From: CAZMZW01 sp963802275
Lineage (GTDB): Bacteria; Chloroflexota; Anaerolineae; Anaerolineales; Anaerolineaceae
Assembly: GCA_963802275.1 (NCBI GenBank)
Contig: CAWDIB010000004.1
Span: 186,001 to 250,000, forward strand
Direction: 5' to 3'
DNA: 64,000 nucleotides
The position numbers and the translations under genes were made by a program. Shown in pieces: positions 1 through 8,868 of the stretch (positions within the stretch are counted from its first letter, which is position 1; each line of letters opens with the position of its first letter). Below the pieces are notes generated by a model, which was given only the letters and a program-made list of their open reading frames with translations, was not told the origin of the DNA and searched no databases.

Positions 1-245
1 CCACTAATTCCCTGCAACCCGGGAATGAGCAGTTTTGTACCTGGAGAAATAAGGTCAGGGTTGGTTATTTGATTTAAATTGACAATTTCATTTATCGTGA
101 CACCGAATTTTTCCGCAATGATGGATAGAGTTTCGCCCGATTGAACTGTATAAAATGGAAAATCCTCATTGCCTTGCGCCACAATTTGATTTGGAAAGCA
201 AAGCAGACAGAGCAAAAATATTGAGATGAATACTCTCGTTCTCAT
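1..245 (-). CDS. LysM-domain secreted protein, N-terminal part
   Basis: Reading leftward from an ATG at 243-245, the frame stays open to the window edge, so only about 81 N-terminal residues are visible. Residues 1-24 form a typical signal peptide (basic MRTR start, hydrophobic core, likely cleavage after V-A-Q). Residues about 32-76 are a LysM module (Y-T-V-Q-S-G-E-T-L-S-I-I-A start, L-I-P end), a fold that binds peptidoglycan or other GlcNAc polymers. The C-terminal part, perhaps an endopeptidase or more LysM repeats, lies outside the window, so the enzymatic role cannot be told. It is divergent from the exonuclease gene with only about 58 bp between them. Confidence 0.85.
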   Translation of the reverse strand, partial: MRTRVFISIFLLCLLCFPNQIVAQGNEDFPFYTVQSGETLSIIAEKFGVTINEIVNLNQITNPDLISPGTKLLIPGLQGIS

Positions 246-303
246 AGAATTAATGGTTTAAAATTGCTAATGCAAATTAACCTAGTTTACCATAGCCATT
301 TTA

Positions 304-1071
304 ATGAATATCACCACTTGGAATATTAACGGCATCCGCGCTGCCATACAAAAGGGGATTAACCAATGGATTCAAAATTATTCACCGGATGTCCTTTGTT
401 TTCAGGAAATCAAAGCGAAACCTGAGCAATTCGATGCCTCGATTTTTCGAAATCTAGGATATGAGTGTATCTGGAACCCGGCAGAACGACCGGGTTATAG
501 CGGGGTAGGGGTATTGCATAATAAGAAACCAAACCAGGTCAAATTTGGATTGGATGATGTAAAATTTGATCAAGAAGGCCGGGTCATTCAATTATCCTTT
601 GACGAATTTGAATTATTTAATATATATTTCCCCAATGGCGGACGCGAATTGGAAAGGGTGCCTTATAAATTGGAATTTTATGCTCATCTATTGAACTACT
701 GTGATGAATTACATAAAAAGAAAAAGGCAATCATCTTAACCGGGGATTTTAATACAGCCCATCAAGAGATTGATTTGAAACACCCCAAGGAAAATCAAAA
801 AAATACAGGCTTCCTCCCGGAGGAAAGGGTATGGATTGATTACTACCTCCAACATGGGTTCACTGATATCTACCGTAAACTTTACCCCGATCGGGTTCAA
901 TACACCTGGTGGACTTATCGTATGAATGCCCGTCAAAAAGGGGTTGGATGGCGACTGGATTATTTTCTCATCTCAAATTCCCTCGTACCCAAAGTGAAAG
1001 ATGTCATTGTTCATGATGATGTGAAGGGATCCGATCATTGTCCAGTCACACTGCAAGTTGAAGCAAATTGA
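304..1071 (+). CDS. xth: Exodeoxyribonuclease III (AP endonuclease)
   Basis: This 255-residue protein has the full exonuclease III/AP endonuclease fold of the EEP superfamily, the usual size for the family. It acts in base excision repair by cutting DNA at abasic sites and trimming 3' ends. Visible motifs in order: N-I-T-T-W-N-I-N-G-I-R at the start, C-F-Q-E-I-K with the metal-binding Glu, F-N-I-Y-F-P-N-G, L-T-G-D-F-N-T-A with catalytic Asp and Asn, W-R-L-D-Y, and C-terminal G-S-D-H-C-P-V with the catalytic Asp-His pair. All key residues are present. The stop codon is directly followed by the response-regulator gene, suggesting co-transcription. Confidence 0.95.
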   Translation: MNITTWNINGIRAAIQKGINQWIQNYSPDVLCFQEIKAKPEQFDASIFRNLGYECIWNPAERPGYSGVGVLHNKKPNQVKFGLDDVKFDQEGRVIQLSFDEFELFNIYFPNGGRELERVPYKLEFYAHLLNYCDELHKKKKAIILTGDFNTAHQEIDLKHPKENQKNTGFLPEERVWIDYYLQHGFTDIYRKLYPDRVQYTWWTYRMNARQKGVGWRLDYFLISNSLVPKVKDVIVHDDVKGSDHCPVTLQVEAN

Positions 1072-1091
1072 AGAAAAATGGATATGGACCA

Positions 1092-1745
1092 ATGGGTATT
1101 AAAAAGATCTTGATTGTTGATGATCATGAGGTTGTCAGATTTGGCTTGAAATCCATGCTGGAAAATTATCCGGATTTTGAAGTGGTTGGTGAAGCCGTTA
1201 ATGCCCGGGAAGCCATCCAACAAGTCAATCTGCATAATCCTGATATTGTTTTAATGGATATTCGCCTGCCTGGGGCTTCCGGGATTGAAGCAACCGAAGC
1301 GATCACTGCATCTAATCCAAATACTAAGGTCATCATGCTAACCTCTTATGCGGAAGATGAAATGCTATTTTCAGCCATCAAGGCCGGTGCATCAGGTTAT
1401 GTATTAAAGCAAGTGAATCTTGAAGATTTGGTGAAATCGATCGAAGCGGTTGGGCGCGGCGAAGCTGCTCTTGATCCTGCGGTAACCCAGCGCATTTTCC
1501 AGGAAGTCCGCAAGGCGGTCAAAGATGAAGAAGCTTCGGCATTTTCCAGTTTAAGCCAGCAGGAAAAAATGGTTTTAAAACTGGTAGCGGAAGGTAGAAC
1601 CAACAGGGAAATAGCCAAACAACTCTATCTGGGGGAGGGGACTGTACGGAATTACGTTAGCAGTATTCTGTCAAAACTCGGGGTAAGCAATCGCGCAGAA
1701 GCGGCGGCTTTTGCTGTTGCACATCATCTTTCAGATTACGTATGA
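1092..1745 (+). CDS. NarL/FixJ-family two-component response regulator
   Basis: A 217-residue regulator with an N-terminal receiver domain (about residues 1-125) and a C-terminal LuxR-type helix-turn-helix. The acidic pocket is I-V-D-D-H, the phospho-acceptor Asp lies in V-L-M-D-I-R-L-P-G, and the switch Thr/Ser and Lys are in M-L-T-S-Y and Y-V-L-K-Q. The DNA-binding helix reads T-N-R-E-I-A followed by G-T-V-R-N-Y-V. I chose the ATG at 1092 because the receiver domain starts right there; a TTG at 1068 would overlap xth and add eight unrelated residues. No histidine kinase is adjacent, so the signal is unknown. Confidence 0.9.
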   Translation: MGIKKILIVDDHEVVRFGLKSMLENYPDFEVVGEAVNAREAIQQVNLHNPDIVLMDIRLPGASGIEATEAITASNPNTKVIMLTSYAEDEMLFSAIKAGASGYVLKQVNLEDLVKSIEAVGRGEAALDPAVTQRIFQEVRKAVKDEEASAFSSLSQQEKMVLKLVAEGRTNREIAKQLYLGEGTVRNYVSSILSKLGVSNRAEAAAFAVAHHLSDYV

Positions 1746-1768
1746 TGAAATATGCTTGGAGAATTGAA

Positions 1769-2164
1769 CTACTGCTGTAAAAAGGTGGTAAACAAAGCCA
1801 AAAGTCGCGGACCAAGAATTAATAGGCCGATGATAATCGAAGCAAGAGCACACATTAGAACGCCAGCAGCTCCCAAATCCTTGGCAATTTTTGCCAGGGG
1901 TTGATTATCAGGTGATACCAGGTCAATGCCAGCCTCAATTGCTGTATTGAACAATTCCATCGAGATAACAAAGGCAATGGTAAGGATCAGAATGGAGAAT
2001 TCCAGAAAACTGATTTGCAATAATATCCCCGCAATGATAATAAGAAGAGCAATCAAGAGATGAATGCGAAGATTCCGTTGAGTTTTAAAGGCATACAGCA
2101 ATCCTTCTGCAGCAAACTTGAATGACCTTTTGGTTTTATTGGTAATACTTCTCCAATCTTCCAT
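1769..2164 (-). CDS. dgkA: Diacylglycerol/undecaprenol kinase
   Basis: A 131-residue integral membrane protein of the DgkA family with three predicted transmembrane helices. The signature M-E-L-F-N-T-A-I-E-A is present, with the catalytic and metal-binding Glu residues. The family phosphorylates diacylglycerol or, in Gram-positive-type homologues, undecaprenol, recycling the lipid carrier of cell-wall synthesis. The N-terminal helix R-S-F-K-F-A-A-E-G matches the amphipathic surface helix of the family. It is the last gene of the leftward operon, directly after ybeY. Which lipid is used cannot be read from the sequence. Confidence 0.9.
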   Translation of the reverse strand: MEDWRSITNKTKRSFKFAAEGLLYAFKTQRNLRIHLLIALLIIIAGILLQISFLEFSILILTIAFVISMELFNTAIEAGIDLVSPDNQPLAKIAKDLGAAGVLMCALASIIIGLLILGPRLLALFTTFLQQ

Positions 2165-2608
2165 TCAATTCACCATTGCCAGTAAATGTTCTTGTAGTGA
2201 AAACATTTTCTTTTTTTCATTTTTATCTTCATGATCGTATCCAATTATGTGCAGAATACCATGAATCATAAGTAAATGAATCTCACGTGTCAACGTTTTC
2301 TGTCTTTCTTTGGTCTGAGAAAGAGCAACCGGAACTGAAATGATAATATCTCCCAAAATCAGGAATCCATTTTCAGGGTTCACTTCATTGATCGTAAAGG
2401 ACAATACATCTGTCACCTTGTCGAAGCCACGATAGCGAAAATTCGTTTCCCGCATAGCCGAATCGCCTACAAAATAAAATGAGACTTCACAGCCCGTTTT
2501 GTCTAATTCATCCAATATTTTGTTCGCGAAAGATTTCACCTCGCTTCGACTGAGTAATTCCTTGAATTCATGGTCAATCTTAACGAGAATATGATTAATT
2601 GATTTCAT
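2165..2608 (-). CDS. ybeY: Endoribonuclease YbeY (rRNA maturation)
   Basis: A 147-residue protein of the UPF0054/YbeY family, a zinc-dependent endoribonuclease in 16S rRNA 3'-end maturation and ribosome quality control. The metal-binding signature H-G-I-L-H-I-I-G-Y-D-H near residue 115 carries the three conserved His residues. Upstream, Y-R-G-F-D-K-V-T-D-V-L-S-F is the second family motif. Its start overlaps the pgpH stop by 4 bp (ATGA), so the two are likely translationally coupled. Length and motifs are normal for the family. Confidence 0.93.
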   Translation of the reverse strand: MKSINHILVKIDHEFKELLSRSEVKSFANKILDELDKTGCEVSFYFVGDSAMRETNFRYRGFDKVTDVLSFTINEVNPENGFLILGDIIISVPVALSQTKERQKTLTREIHLLMIHGILHIIGYDHEDKNEKKKMFSLQEHLLAMVN

Positions 2609-4695
2609 TTCTTCGTTTTAAAATCCGGATATTGGATGCGTTTATGTGAAACATTGGATAAAGTGTAAACAAAAGAATCCTCTATCAATTTTAGATCTCT
2701 TAAAGTCAAATTCACATTATCCAATTGCTGTTCTTTAACGTAATACTCGATGGTTTCTTTTACCATTTTTCGCAAGGTAGATTCAGTTCGAGGCTTTTCC
2801 GCCCGTGCTCGTGCTTCACATCCATCCACCAGCATTAATATGGCTGTTTCCCTGGTACGAGGAGGCTGGCCAGGATAAGTAAATTTTTTCATATCAATTT
2901 TTCTTTTTTGAGATGCATTTTGATTCAGCATTTGCATGTATTGGAAACGGGCGATTGTATTCCCGTGGTGTTCAGTAATGAAATTGATGATCTGCGGTGG
3001 TAAACCATACTTTTTTGCTAAAGTCACCCCCTCTTTAACATGACGGATAATGATATTGGCTGAATCGCGCGGATCCATATCTTCGTGCGAATCAATTTCA
3101 CCCCTTTCCTGATTTTCGATAAAAAATGCTGGATTGCTGGTCTTGCCAATATCATGATAGAGAGCTCCTACGCGGGCTAATAATGGATCTGCCCTGACCG
3201 CACGGGCTGCTTGTTCTGCAAGATTGGCCGCTTGAATGCTGTGTTGGTAAGTACCAGGGGCTTTAAGCAACAAGAATTGAAGAAGTGGATGATCCGGGCG
3301 GGATAAATCCATCAATTGCATTGCGGTGGTCCGTCCCAATAATACTGCGGTATAGTTCTGCAGCAACAGCGTCAAACTGATTGTCCCCAAACCATTTAAG
3401 AATGCAACACCTACCAAAGTAATCATCTCTTCAATATTAATAAAGCCACTTGTAAGACGAAAAACAAGAATGATCGAACTCCCGATAATCCCAATCCCCA
3501 ATCCGGTCATAAAGAAAGTGATTAACCTTCTTCCTTTTCCCAAAATAAAAATTGAAATGGTGCCTGTCAATAAATAATACACGACCAGTTCAAGATTATT
3601 GGAAAGCAGATAACAGACCAAAATACAAAGTGGAATGAAACCAATCACCCCTATTTCATAATCAAATAGACTTGAAATCACCAACCCAAAGGCAGCAATG
3701 GGGAATAGGAAAGGTAAAACCGTGTGGTTGGTAATGACCAATTTTGCAACTAAGAGAAAAATAATAAAAAGAATTGAGACAAGTATTAATGCCGAAACAT
3801 CATCACTGATCTGTTTTCTAGCTTGACGAAGGTAAAGAGCGGGTACCAGCATCGAGCCGATTATCAGGAATGCCGATGAGATGAGATCGAGTGGTTCATC
3901 CCTTTGCTGAACCAACCCCAGGTATTGCAGCGTTTCGTAAATGATTGGGGTGATAACCTGCCCGGAAAAAACAATCATTTCCCCGGTTGTATATGACCGC
4001 ACCACTGGTATTACTTTCTCCCTGGCTGCCTGTACAGCTTCATTGGTCATTTCATTACTGTAAACACTATTAATGATAATGAAAGGAGATATGAGATGCG
4101 AAATCAATTGAACATCTTTTTCTGAAAAAGCATATCCAATGAAGTTGGGAATGTTATTCTTCACATTCTCCAATTGATCGCTGTTAATCGGATTTCGAAT
4201 AATGGGTTCAAAAACCCGATAACTCTCATTTTTAATCTGTATCCATTTTGCATTCGTGATTGAATAACAATAACGGGCAGTATCATCATCAAAAGATAAC
4301 ACTGGATCATTTTTTAATCGCTGAACTTTTTGGTCAAGAGTCAGGTCATCCATGAGTCTGATTACTTCAATACCTTCAATAGATTGTTTTAGATTTTCGA
4401 ATTGTCTGCGTGCATCCAAAGGGTCTGCAGGAATGAAAACAGGTTGAACGGATTTTTCTGCAACATCCCTGGCTTGATTGGTCAAAATTTCACTGGTATA
4501 GCTGAAAGAACGCAGAGCCCGGATATCCTGAAATGTTACATCACCAACCTTAAGCGCATAAGGAGATGAGCGCAGAGAAATAGGCAAACCAATAATAATT
4601 AAGGAGCATATACATAAAAAGGCGAGAAGAATGATTCGCCAATTTTTATATTTGGAAAAGCGCCTGCTCAGCTTTTCGAAGGAATCAACAATCAT
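2605..4695 (-). CDS. pgpH: 7TM-HD family c-di-AMP phosphodiesterase PgpH-like
   Basis: A 696-residue membrane protein with the 7TMR-HD layout: one N-terminal transmembrane helix (about 20-40), a large extracytoplasmic region (about 45-265), a seven-helix membrane block (about 270-460) and a C-terminal cytoplasmic HD domain. The HD motif is visible as A-L-Y-H-D-I-G-K-T, with I-T-E-H-H-G as a further metal-binding motif. Characterised homologues (Listeria PgpH) hydrolyse cyclic di-AMP to pApA. It sits between yqeY and ybeY, as commonly seen for this family. The substrate is inferred from family, not shown here. Confidence 0.9.
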   Translation of the reverse strand: MIVDSFEKLSRRFSKYKNWRIILLAFLCICSLIIIGLPISLRSSPYALKVGDVTFQDIRALRSFSYTSEILTNQARDVAEKSVQPVFIPADPLDARRQFENLKQSIEGIEVIRLMDDLTLDQKVQRLKNDPVLSFDDDTARYCYSITNAKWIQIKNESYRVFEPIIRNPINSDQLENVKNNIPNFIGYAFSEKDVQLISHLISPFIIINSVYSNEMTNEAVQAAREKVIPVVRSYTTGEMIVFSGQVITPIIYETLQYLGLVQQRDEPLDLISSAFLIIGSMLVPALYLRQARKQISDDVSALILVSILFIIFLLVAKLVITNHTVLPFLFPIAAFGLVISSLFDYEIGVIGFIPLCILVCYLLSNNLELVVYYLLTGTISIFILGKGRRLITFFMTGLGIGIIGSSIILVFRLTSGFINIEEMITLVGVAFLNGLGTISLTLLLQNYTAVLLGRTTAMQLMDLSRPDHPLLQFLLLKAPGTYQHSIQAANLAEQAARAVRADPLLARVGALYHDIGKTSNPAFFIENQERGEIDSHEDMDPRDSANIIIRHVKEGVTLAKKYGLPPQIINFITEHHGNTIARFQYMQMLNQNASQKRKIDMKKFTYPGQPPRTRETAILMLVDGCEARARAEKPRTESTLRKMVKETIEYYVKEQQLDNVNLTLRDLKLIEDSFVYTLSNVSHKRIQYPDFKTKK

Positions 4696-5145
4696 TTATC
4701 CCTTTTGCAACAGATCCCTTACAGCACGGCTGATGGAATCATTTGGAGCCCGGCCATTTGTTTTCTCCATCATCACTTTCATGACTGACCCCATATCTTT
4801 CATCCCTTGCGCTCCCAGGTCTTGTATGACTGATTTGGCTAATTGCTCCAATTCTTCATCACCCATCATGGCAGGGAGGAATTCCTGAAGGATGGCAATT
4901 TCTTTTTCAGCTTCCTCAATAATGGCTGGACGATTGCCTTTTTTTGCATCTTCAATTTTTTCTTTACGAATTTTTACTTCTTTATAAATAACTGCGATAA
5001 TGGCCTGGTCGTCCAAAGGTTTTTTTTGTTCGATTTCAACCAATTTAATGGACGAAATCGCCATTCGGATCGTACGTTTTCTATTATCATCCTGCTTGCG
5101 GATAGCATTTAATAATTCGGTTTCCAATCTTTCTTTTAAGGCCAT
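4696..5145 (-). CDS. yqeY: GatB/YqeY domain protein
   Basis: A 149-residue YqeY-family protein, homologous to the C-terminal tail domain of GatB in the tRNA-dependent amidotransferase. It starts M-A-L-K-E-R-L-E-T-E-L and ends with the three-helix bundle containing G-A-Q-G-M-K-D-M-G and A-P-N-D-S-I-S-R-A-V. The free-standing protein lacks the GatB catalytic part, and its exact function is not established; a role in tRNA binding or aminoacylation fidelity is usually proposed. It is packed with no gap between DUF1385 and pgpH. Confidence 0.9.
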   Translation of the reverse strand: MALKERLETELLNAIRKQDDNRKRTIRMAISSIKLVEIEQKKPLDDQAIIAVIYKEVKIRKEKIEDAKKGNRPAIIEEAEKEIAILQEFLPAMMGDEELEQLAKSVIQDLGAQGMKDMGSVMKVMMEKTNGRAPNDSISRAVRDLLQKG

Positions 5146-6045
5146 TCAAGCCTCCTTTTGATTTAATGTTTCCATTTCAAGTAGCGAATTAAATGCCCTA
5201 ATGGCTACATCAACCATTTCAGGGGTCGGTTCCCTGGTTGTCAGCCCTTGAAGGGCCAAATTCGGTTTGCTTAACCAAGCAACAAGCAAGTTTTCCTGGT
5301 GATTTCCCATCCAGCGAATAATTTCATAAGAAACCATGGCAAGAATAGGGACCAGAAATATCCGACTCAAAATCTTCACGCCAAAAGGTAGATCGCCAAT
5401 CAGAGTGAATACCAAAATTGATAAGATGATAAGGGTGAGTAGAAACGAGGTACCACAACGAGGATGCTGAACGGAGTATTTCATCACGGAGTCCACATTC
5501 AGTTCAATACGATCCTCAAAAGCATTGATGGTTTTATGTTCTGCGCCATGATAGGCAAAAACCCTGCGTATTTCGGGCATTCGTGAAATGACCATTAAGT
5601 ATGCGATCATGATGAGCAACCGGGCAACCCCTTCCACAAGGTTGCCCATAATGGTATTTAAGGGGATAAAAAAACCAATGATTTTCGAAATCAACAATGG
5701 GGAAATGAAAAATAAAACCAGCGCAAACGCCAAAGCCATAATAACAGCCAGGTAGAGGCCGAATCCAGCCACTTTCTCTTCTTCCGTTTCAGCTTGAATA
5801 TTTGCAGAAATGGTCAGGTATTTCATTCCCAAAACTAGACTGTCCCAAAGAATCACAAGCCCCCTTAAAAAAGGGATTTTGAAAAAATTGTTTTTATAAA
5901 TTCCTTCCAATCTTTCGGAGTGAATTTCAATTTTTCCATCCGGTTTACGAAAAGCAGCTGCCAGGGCATGCTTTCCGCGCATAAGGACGCCTTCAATTAA
6001 AGCCTGTCCTCCATAGGCTGGCATTCGTAATTGCTCTGTTTTCAT
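5146..6045 (-). CDS. DUF1385 (YqhQ-like) membrane protein
   Basis: A 299-residue protein of family DUF1385 with the signatures G-G-Q-A-L-I-E-G-V-L-M-R-G near the start, Y-H-G-A-E-H-K-T-I-N-A in the middle and H-P-R-C-G-T-S-F-L. Four or five hydrophobic segments place it in the membrane. The family has no assigned reaction; conserved His/Glu/Cys residues hint at a metal site. I chose the ATG at 6043-6045, which overlaps the M20 peptidase stop as ATGA; another ATG four codons upstream (6055-6057) is possible. Confidence 0.88.
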   Translation of the reverse strand: MKTEQLRMPAYGGQALIEGVLMRGKHALAAAFRKPDGKIEIHSERLEGIYKNNFFKIPFLRGLVILWDSLVLGMKYLTISANIQAETEEEKVAGFGLYLAVIMALAFALVLFFISPLLISKIIGFFIPLNTIMGNLVEGVARLLIMIAYLMVISRMPEIRRVFAYHGAEHKTINAFEDRIELNVDSVMKYSVQHPRCGTSFLLTLIILSILVFTLIGDLPFGVKILSRIFLVPILAMVSYEIIRWMGNHQENLLVAWLSKPNLALQGLTTREPTPEMVDVAIRAFNSLLEMETLNQKEA

Positions 6046-7427
6046 TTTGTTGTGCAAGCGAGGTTATTAATAAAATAAATCACTGTACGGACACCTTTTT
6101 CCCATAGGGAAAGATTCAATCGTTCATTCGGGCTATGGATGCGGTCATCAGGCAAACTAAATCCGCTCAGAACTGATTCAATTCCAAGATATTTCCTCAT
6201 ATAACTGACAATAGGAATGCTTCCGCCCTCTCTTTTGTAAACCGGCTTTTTTTCAAATTCGGTTTCCAGTGCTTCGGCAAAACATTTCGTGGCATAAAAA
6301 TCACGCGAAATGACACAGGGATAATCACTGGTTAATGGTTTGACCTCCCAGGAAATTGCATCCGGAACATTTTGCTGCATATACTGAACTAATTGTTGAT
6401 GAACTTTTTCCGGTGTTTGGTCTGGCACCAATCTCATGGAAATCTTTGCCATTACTATTGATGGAATGACCGTCTTTGGTCCTTCGCCCACATAACCAGT
6501 CAACAGCCCATTGATATCCAACGTCGGTCTACCGCCGGCTCTTTCAGCAGCAGTAAATCCTTCCTCCCCCCAAAGTGCCTTCACTTCGGTTTGATTCCTG
6601 TAATACTCATCGTCAAGAGGCAGCCTGGCTAATTCTTTTCTTTCATTTTCATCAAGCGGAATAACATCTTCATAAAAAGAAGGCAAAAGGATTCTCCCGT
6701 TTTTGTCTTTCATGCCAGACAGAATTTCAGCCATGGCCTGGACAGGGTTGTAAACAACACCACCGAACACTCCGGAATGCAGGTCATGTCCCGGCCCTTT
6801 CAAATGAATTTCAAAATAGGCCAATCCTCGCAAACCATAAACAATCGTAGGCAGATCCACAGCAACCATGCCTGCATCGAGGTTCAAAGCAAAATCACTC
6901 GCCAGTAATTCTTTATGATTGTTTAAAAACTCAACGATGGAGGGTGACCCGATTTCTTCCTCACCCTCAATGAGAAATTTAAGGTTTACAGGCAAATCCT
7001 GAGAATGCATGACGGAATCAATACCGGCCAAGGCAACCATTAATTGACCTTTATTGTCAGAGGCACCTCTGGCATAAAGCAAGCCATCTTTAAGGGTCGG
7101 CTCAAAAGGAGCCGAATGCCATTGCTCCAACGGGTCAGGCGGTTGGACATCATAATGTCCGTATATCAGCACAGTTGGTTTATCCCTGCCTGCTTTTAGA
7201 TATTCGGCATAAACGATTGGGCTTAATTTTGTCTCAATCGCTTCAGCTCGGTCCATCCCCAATGCGCGCAAAAAATTCACCAGCCAATCTGCAGTTTCAT
7301 GAACTTGAGCTTTATATTTTGAATCGGCAGAAACAGAAGGGATGCGGATATATTGATTTAATTGTTCCAAATAGAAATTCTTATGATCCATGAAGTATTG
7401 TATTGATTTTTTGGAATGTTCAAGCAT
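6042..7427 (-). CDS. M20-family dipeptidase
   Basis: A 461-residue metallopeptidase of the M20/M25/M40 family. Zinc-ligand motifs are visible: L-I-Y-G-H-Y-D-V-Q-P-P, then G-A-S-D-N-K-G-Q, the catalytic E-G-E-E-E-I-G-S, N-L-D-A-G-M, and a C-terminal H-S-P-N-E. A dimerisation domain sits between the two halves of the catalytic domain. Such enzymes cleave dipeptides or N-acyl amino acids in the cytoplasm; the exact substrate cannot be predicted. It is the first gene of the leftward operon running to dgkA. Confidence 0.92.
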   Translation of the reverse strand: MLEHSKKSIQYFMDHKNFYLEQLNQYIRIPSVSADSKYKAQVHETADWLVNFLRALGMDRAEAIETKLSPIVYAEYLKAGRDKPTVLIYGHYDVQPPDPLEQWHSAPFEPTLKDGLLYARGASDNKGQLMVALAGIDSVMHSQDLPVNLKFLIEGEEEIGSPSIVEFLNNHKELLASDFALNLDAGMVAVDLPTIVYGLRGLAYFEIHLKGPGHDLHSGVFGGVVYNPVQAMAEILSGMKDKNGRILLPSFYEDVIPLDENERKELARLPLDDEYYRNQTEVKALWGEEGFTAAERAGGRPTLDINGLLTGYVGEGPKTVIPSIVMAKISMRLVPDQTPEKVHQQLVQYMQQNVPDAISWEVKPLTSDYPCVISRDFYATKCFAEALETEFEKKPVYKREGGSIPIVSYMRKYLGIESVLSGFSLPDDRIHSPNERLNLSLWEKGVRTVIYFINNLACTTK

Positions 7428-7454
7428 TAAATAGCTCCTGTAGATTGTGGATAG

Positions 7455-7460
7455 ATTATA
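7455..7460 (-). promoter_or_regulatory. Candidate -10 element for the M20/dgkA operon
   Basis: On the minus strand these bases read TATAAT, 28 bp upstream of the M20 peptidase start. No good -35 box is seen at the proper distance, so this is a weak prediction. The 85-bp divergent region to the amidohydrolase gene must also hold that gene's promoter. Confidence 0.35.
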
Positions 7461-7512
7461 TCCAAAAAAAGAGAGAGAAAAACCTTTATGCTAAAATAAA
7501 AAAGAGGACAAA

Positions 7513-8868
7513 ATGATTATTATTAATGCCAATATAATCACTTTCAATGATCAAAATCCGTTTGTGAAGGATTGTGAAATCTTAATCGAGGGTGGAGTAA
7601 TAAGAAAAATTGAAAAAAAGGGGATTTTGTCACAAAAATTTCCAGATGAACCAAGGGTGGATGCAAAGAATCATTTTGTCATGCCAGGCAACATTTGCGC
7701 CCACACACATTTTTATGGTGCCTTTGCCAGAGGATTGGGAATACCGGGTGAGGCGCCTGATGCATTTCCAGCTATTCTTGAAAAATTATGGTGGAAACTT
7801 GACAAATCACTTGCGGCAAAAGATGTTGAGTATTCAACCAAGGTATGTTTGCTGGATGCCATCAAGCACGGCACAACCACATTGATCGACCATCATGCTT
7901 CCCCCCACGCAATTGCTGACTCACTGGATGTAATTGCCGAGTCCGTTCTTGCTTCCGGTTTGCGCGCATCCTTATGTTACGAAGTGACTGACCGGGATGG
8001 TAAAGAACTTGCGGGGGAAGGAATTAAAGAAAATGTTCGCTTTATTGAACTGACTGCAAAGAATCACAATTTTGGTTCCATGATTTCTGCCATGTTCGGC
8101 CTGCACGCAAGCCTCACATTATCAGATGAAACCCTGGATCGATGCAGACAAATTTCACCCAAACAAACAGGTTTTCATATCCATGCAGCCGAGCACCCGG
8201 TGGATGAATACGATAGCCTTAAAAAGTCGGGTATGCGAGTAATCGAACGATTGAATCACCGTGGGATTTTGGGAGAAAAATCCATCGTTGCACATGCTGT
8301 CCATGTGGATGCCAATGAAATCAATCTTCTAAAGGAAACCAAAACCTGGGTCACTCATCAGCCCCGCTCCAATATGAATAATGCTATTGGCATGTCTTCG
8401 GTGGAATCAATGCTTGACTTTGGGGTGAGGGTGGGGCTTGGCAATGATGGCTTTTCCAATGCGATGTGGGATGAATGGCGAGCAACCTATTTGGTGCATA
8501 AATTATGGAATTTTGACCCACGCAGAATGGGCGCCGACCGGGTCATCAAAATGGCTGTCGAAAATAACTCAGAACTGGTAAACAATTTGTTTGGTGATAT
8601 CCAGGTTGGAAAGATTCAAGAAGGAGCCACCGCGGATTTGATCATTGTGGATTACCAGCCATTCACTGAAATGACCGCAGGAAACCTGCCCTGGCATATC
8701 ATCTTTGGTTTCAGAGACAGCATGGTTGTAACAACCATCGTAAATGGCAAAATACTCATGGAAGACCGTGAATTAAAAACGATGGATGAAGAGAAGATTA
8801 CACGGGAAGCAATGAATACTTCCCAAACTGTTTGGAAAAAATTTAATAATCAATTTAATAATGAATAA
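7513..8868 (+). CDS. ssnA: SsnA-like amidohydrolase/chlorohydrolase
   Basis: A 451-residue cytosolic metal-dependent amidohydrolase. The beta-strand-1 motif A-H-T-H-F-Y-G provides two metal ligands, further His residues lie in F-H-I-H-A-A-E-H and I-V-A-H-A-V-H-V-D, and the late Asp is in L-G-N-D-G-F-S-N. This resembles the SsnA/guanine-deaminase-like branch (deamination of heterocycles). In other bacteria SsnA-like genes occur beside molybdenum hydroxylases of purine breakdown, and here a xanthine-dehydrogenase-like enzyme follows 5 kb downstream. The true substrate is unknown, so the symbol is tentative. Its stop overlaps the start of npdG. Confidence 0.8.
   Translation: MIIINANIITFNDQNPFVKDCEILIEGGVIRKIEKKGILSQKFPDEPRVDAKNHFVMPGNICAHTHFYGAFARGLGIPGEAPDAFPAILEKLWWKLDKSLAAKDVEYSTKVCLLDAIKHGTTTLIDHHASPHAIADSLDVIAESVLASGLRASLCYEVTDRDGKELAGEGIKENVRFIELTAKNHNFGSMISAMFGLHASLTLSDETLDRCRQISPKQTGFHIHAAEHPVDEYDSLKKSGMRVIERLNHRGILGEKSIVAHAVHVDANEINLLKETKTWVTHQPRSNMNNAIGMSSVESMLDFGVRVGLGNDGFSNAMWDEWRATYLVHKLWNFDPRRMGADRVIKMAVENNSELVNNLFGDIQVGKIQEGATADLIIVDYQPFTEMTAGNLPWHIIFGFRDSMVVTTIVNGKILMEDRELKTMDEEKITREAMNTSQTVWKKFNNQFNNE

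Noticed and set aside
1068..1091. TTG start for the NarL-type regulator
   Set aside because: The receiver domain begins at the ATG at 1092; the upstream codons overlap xth and add nothing like the family N-terminus.
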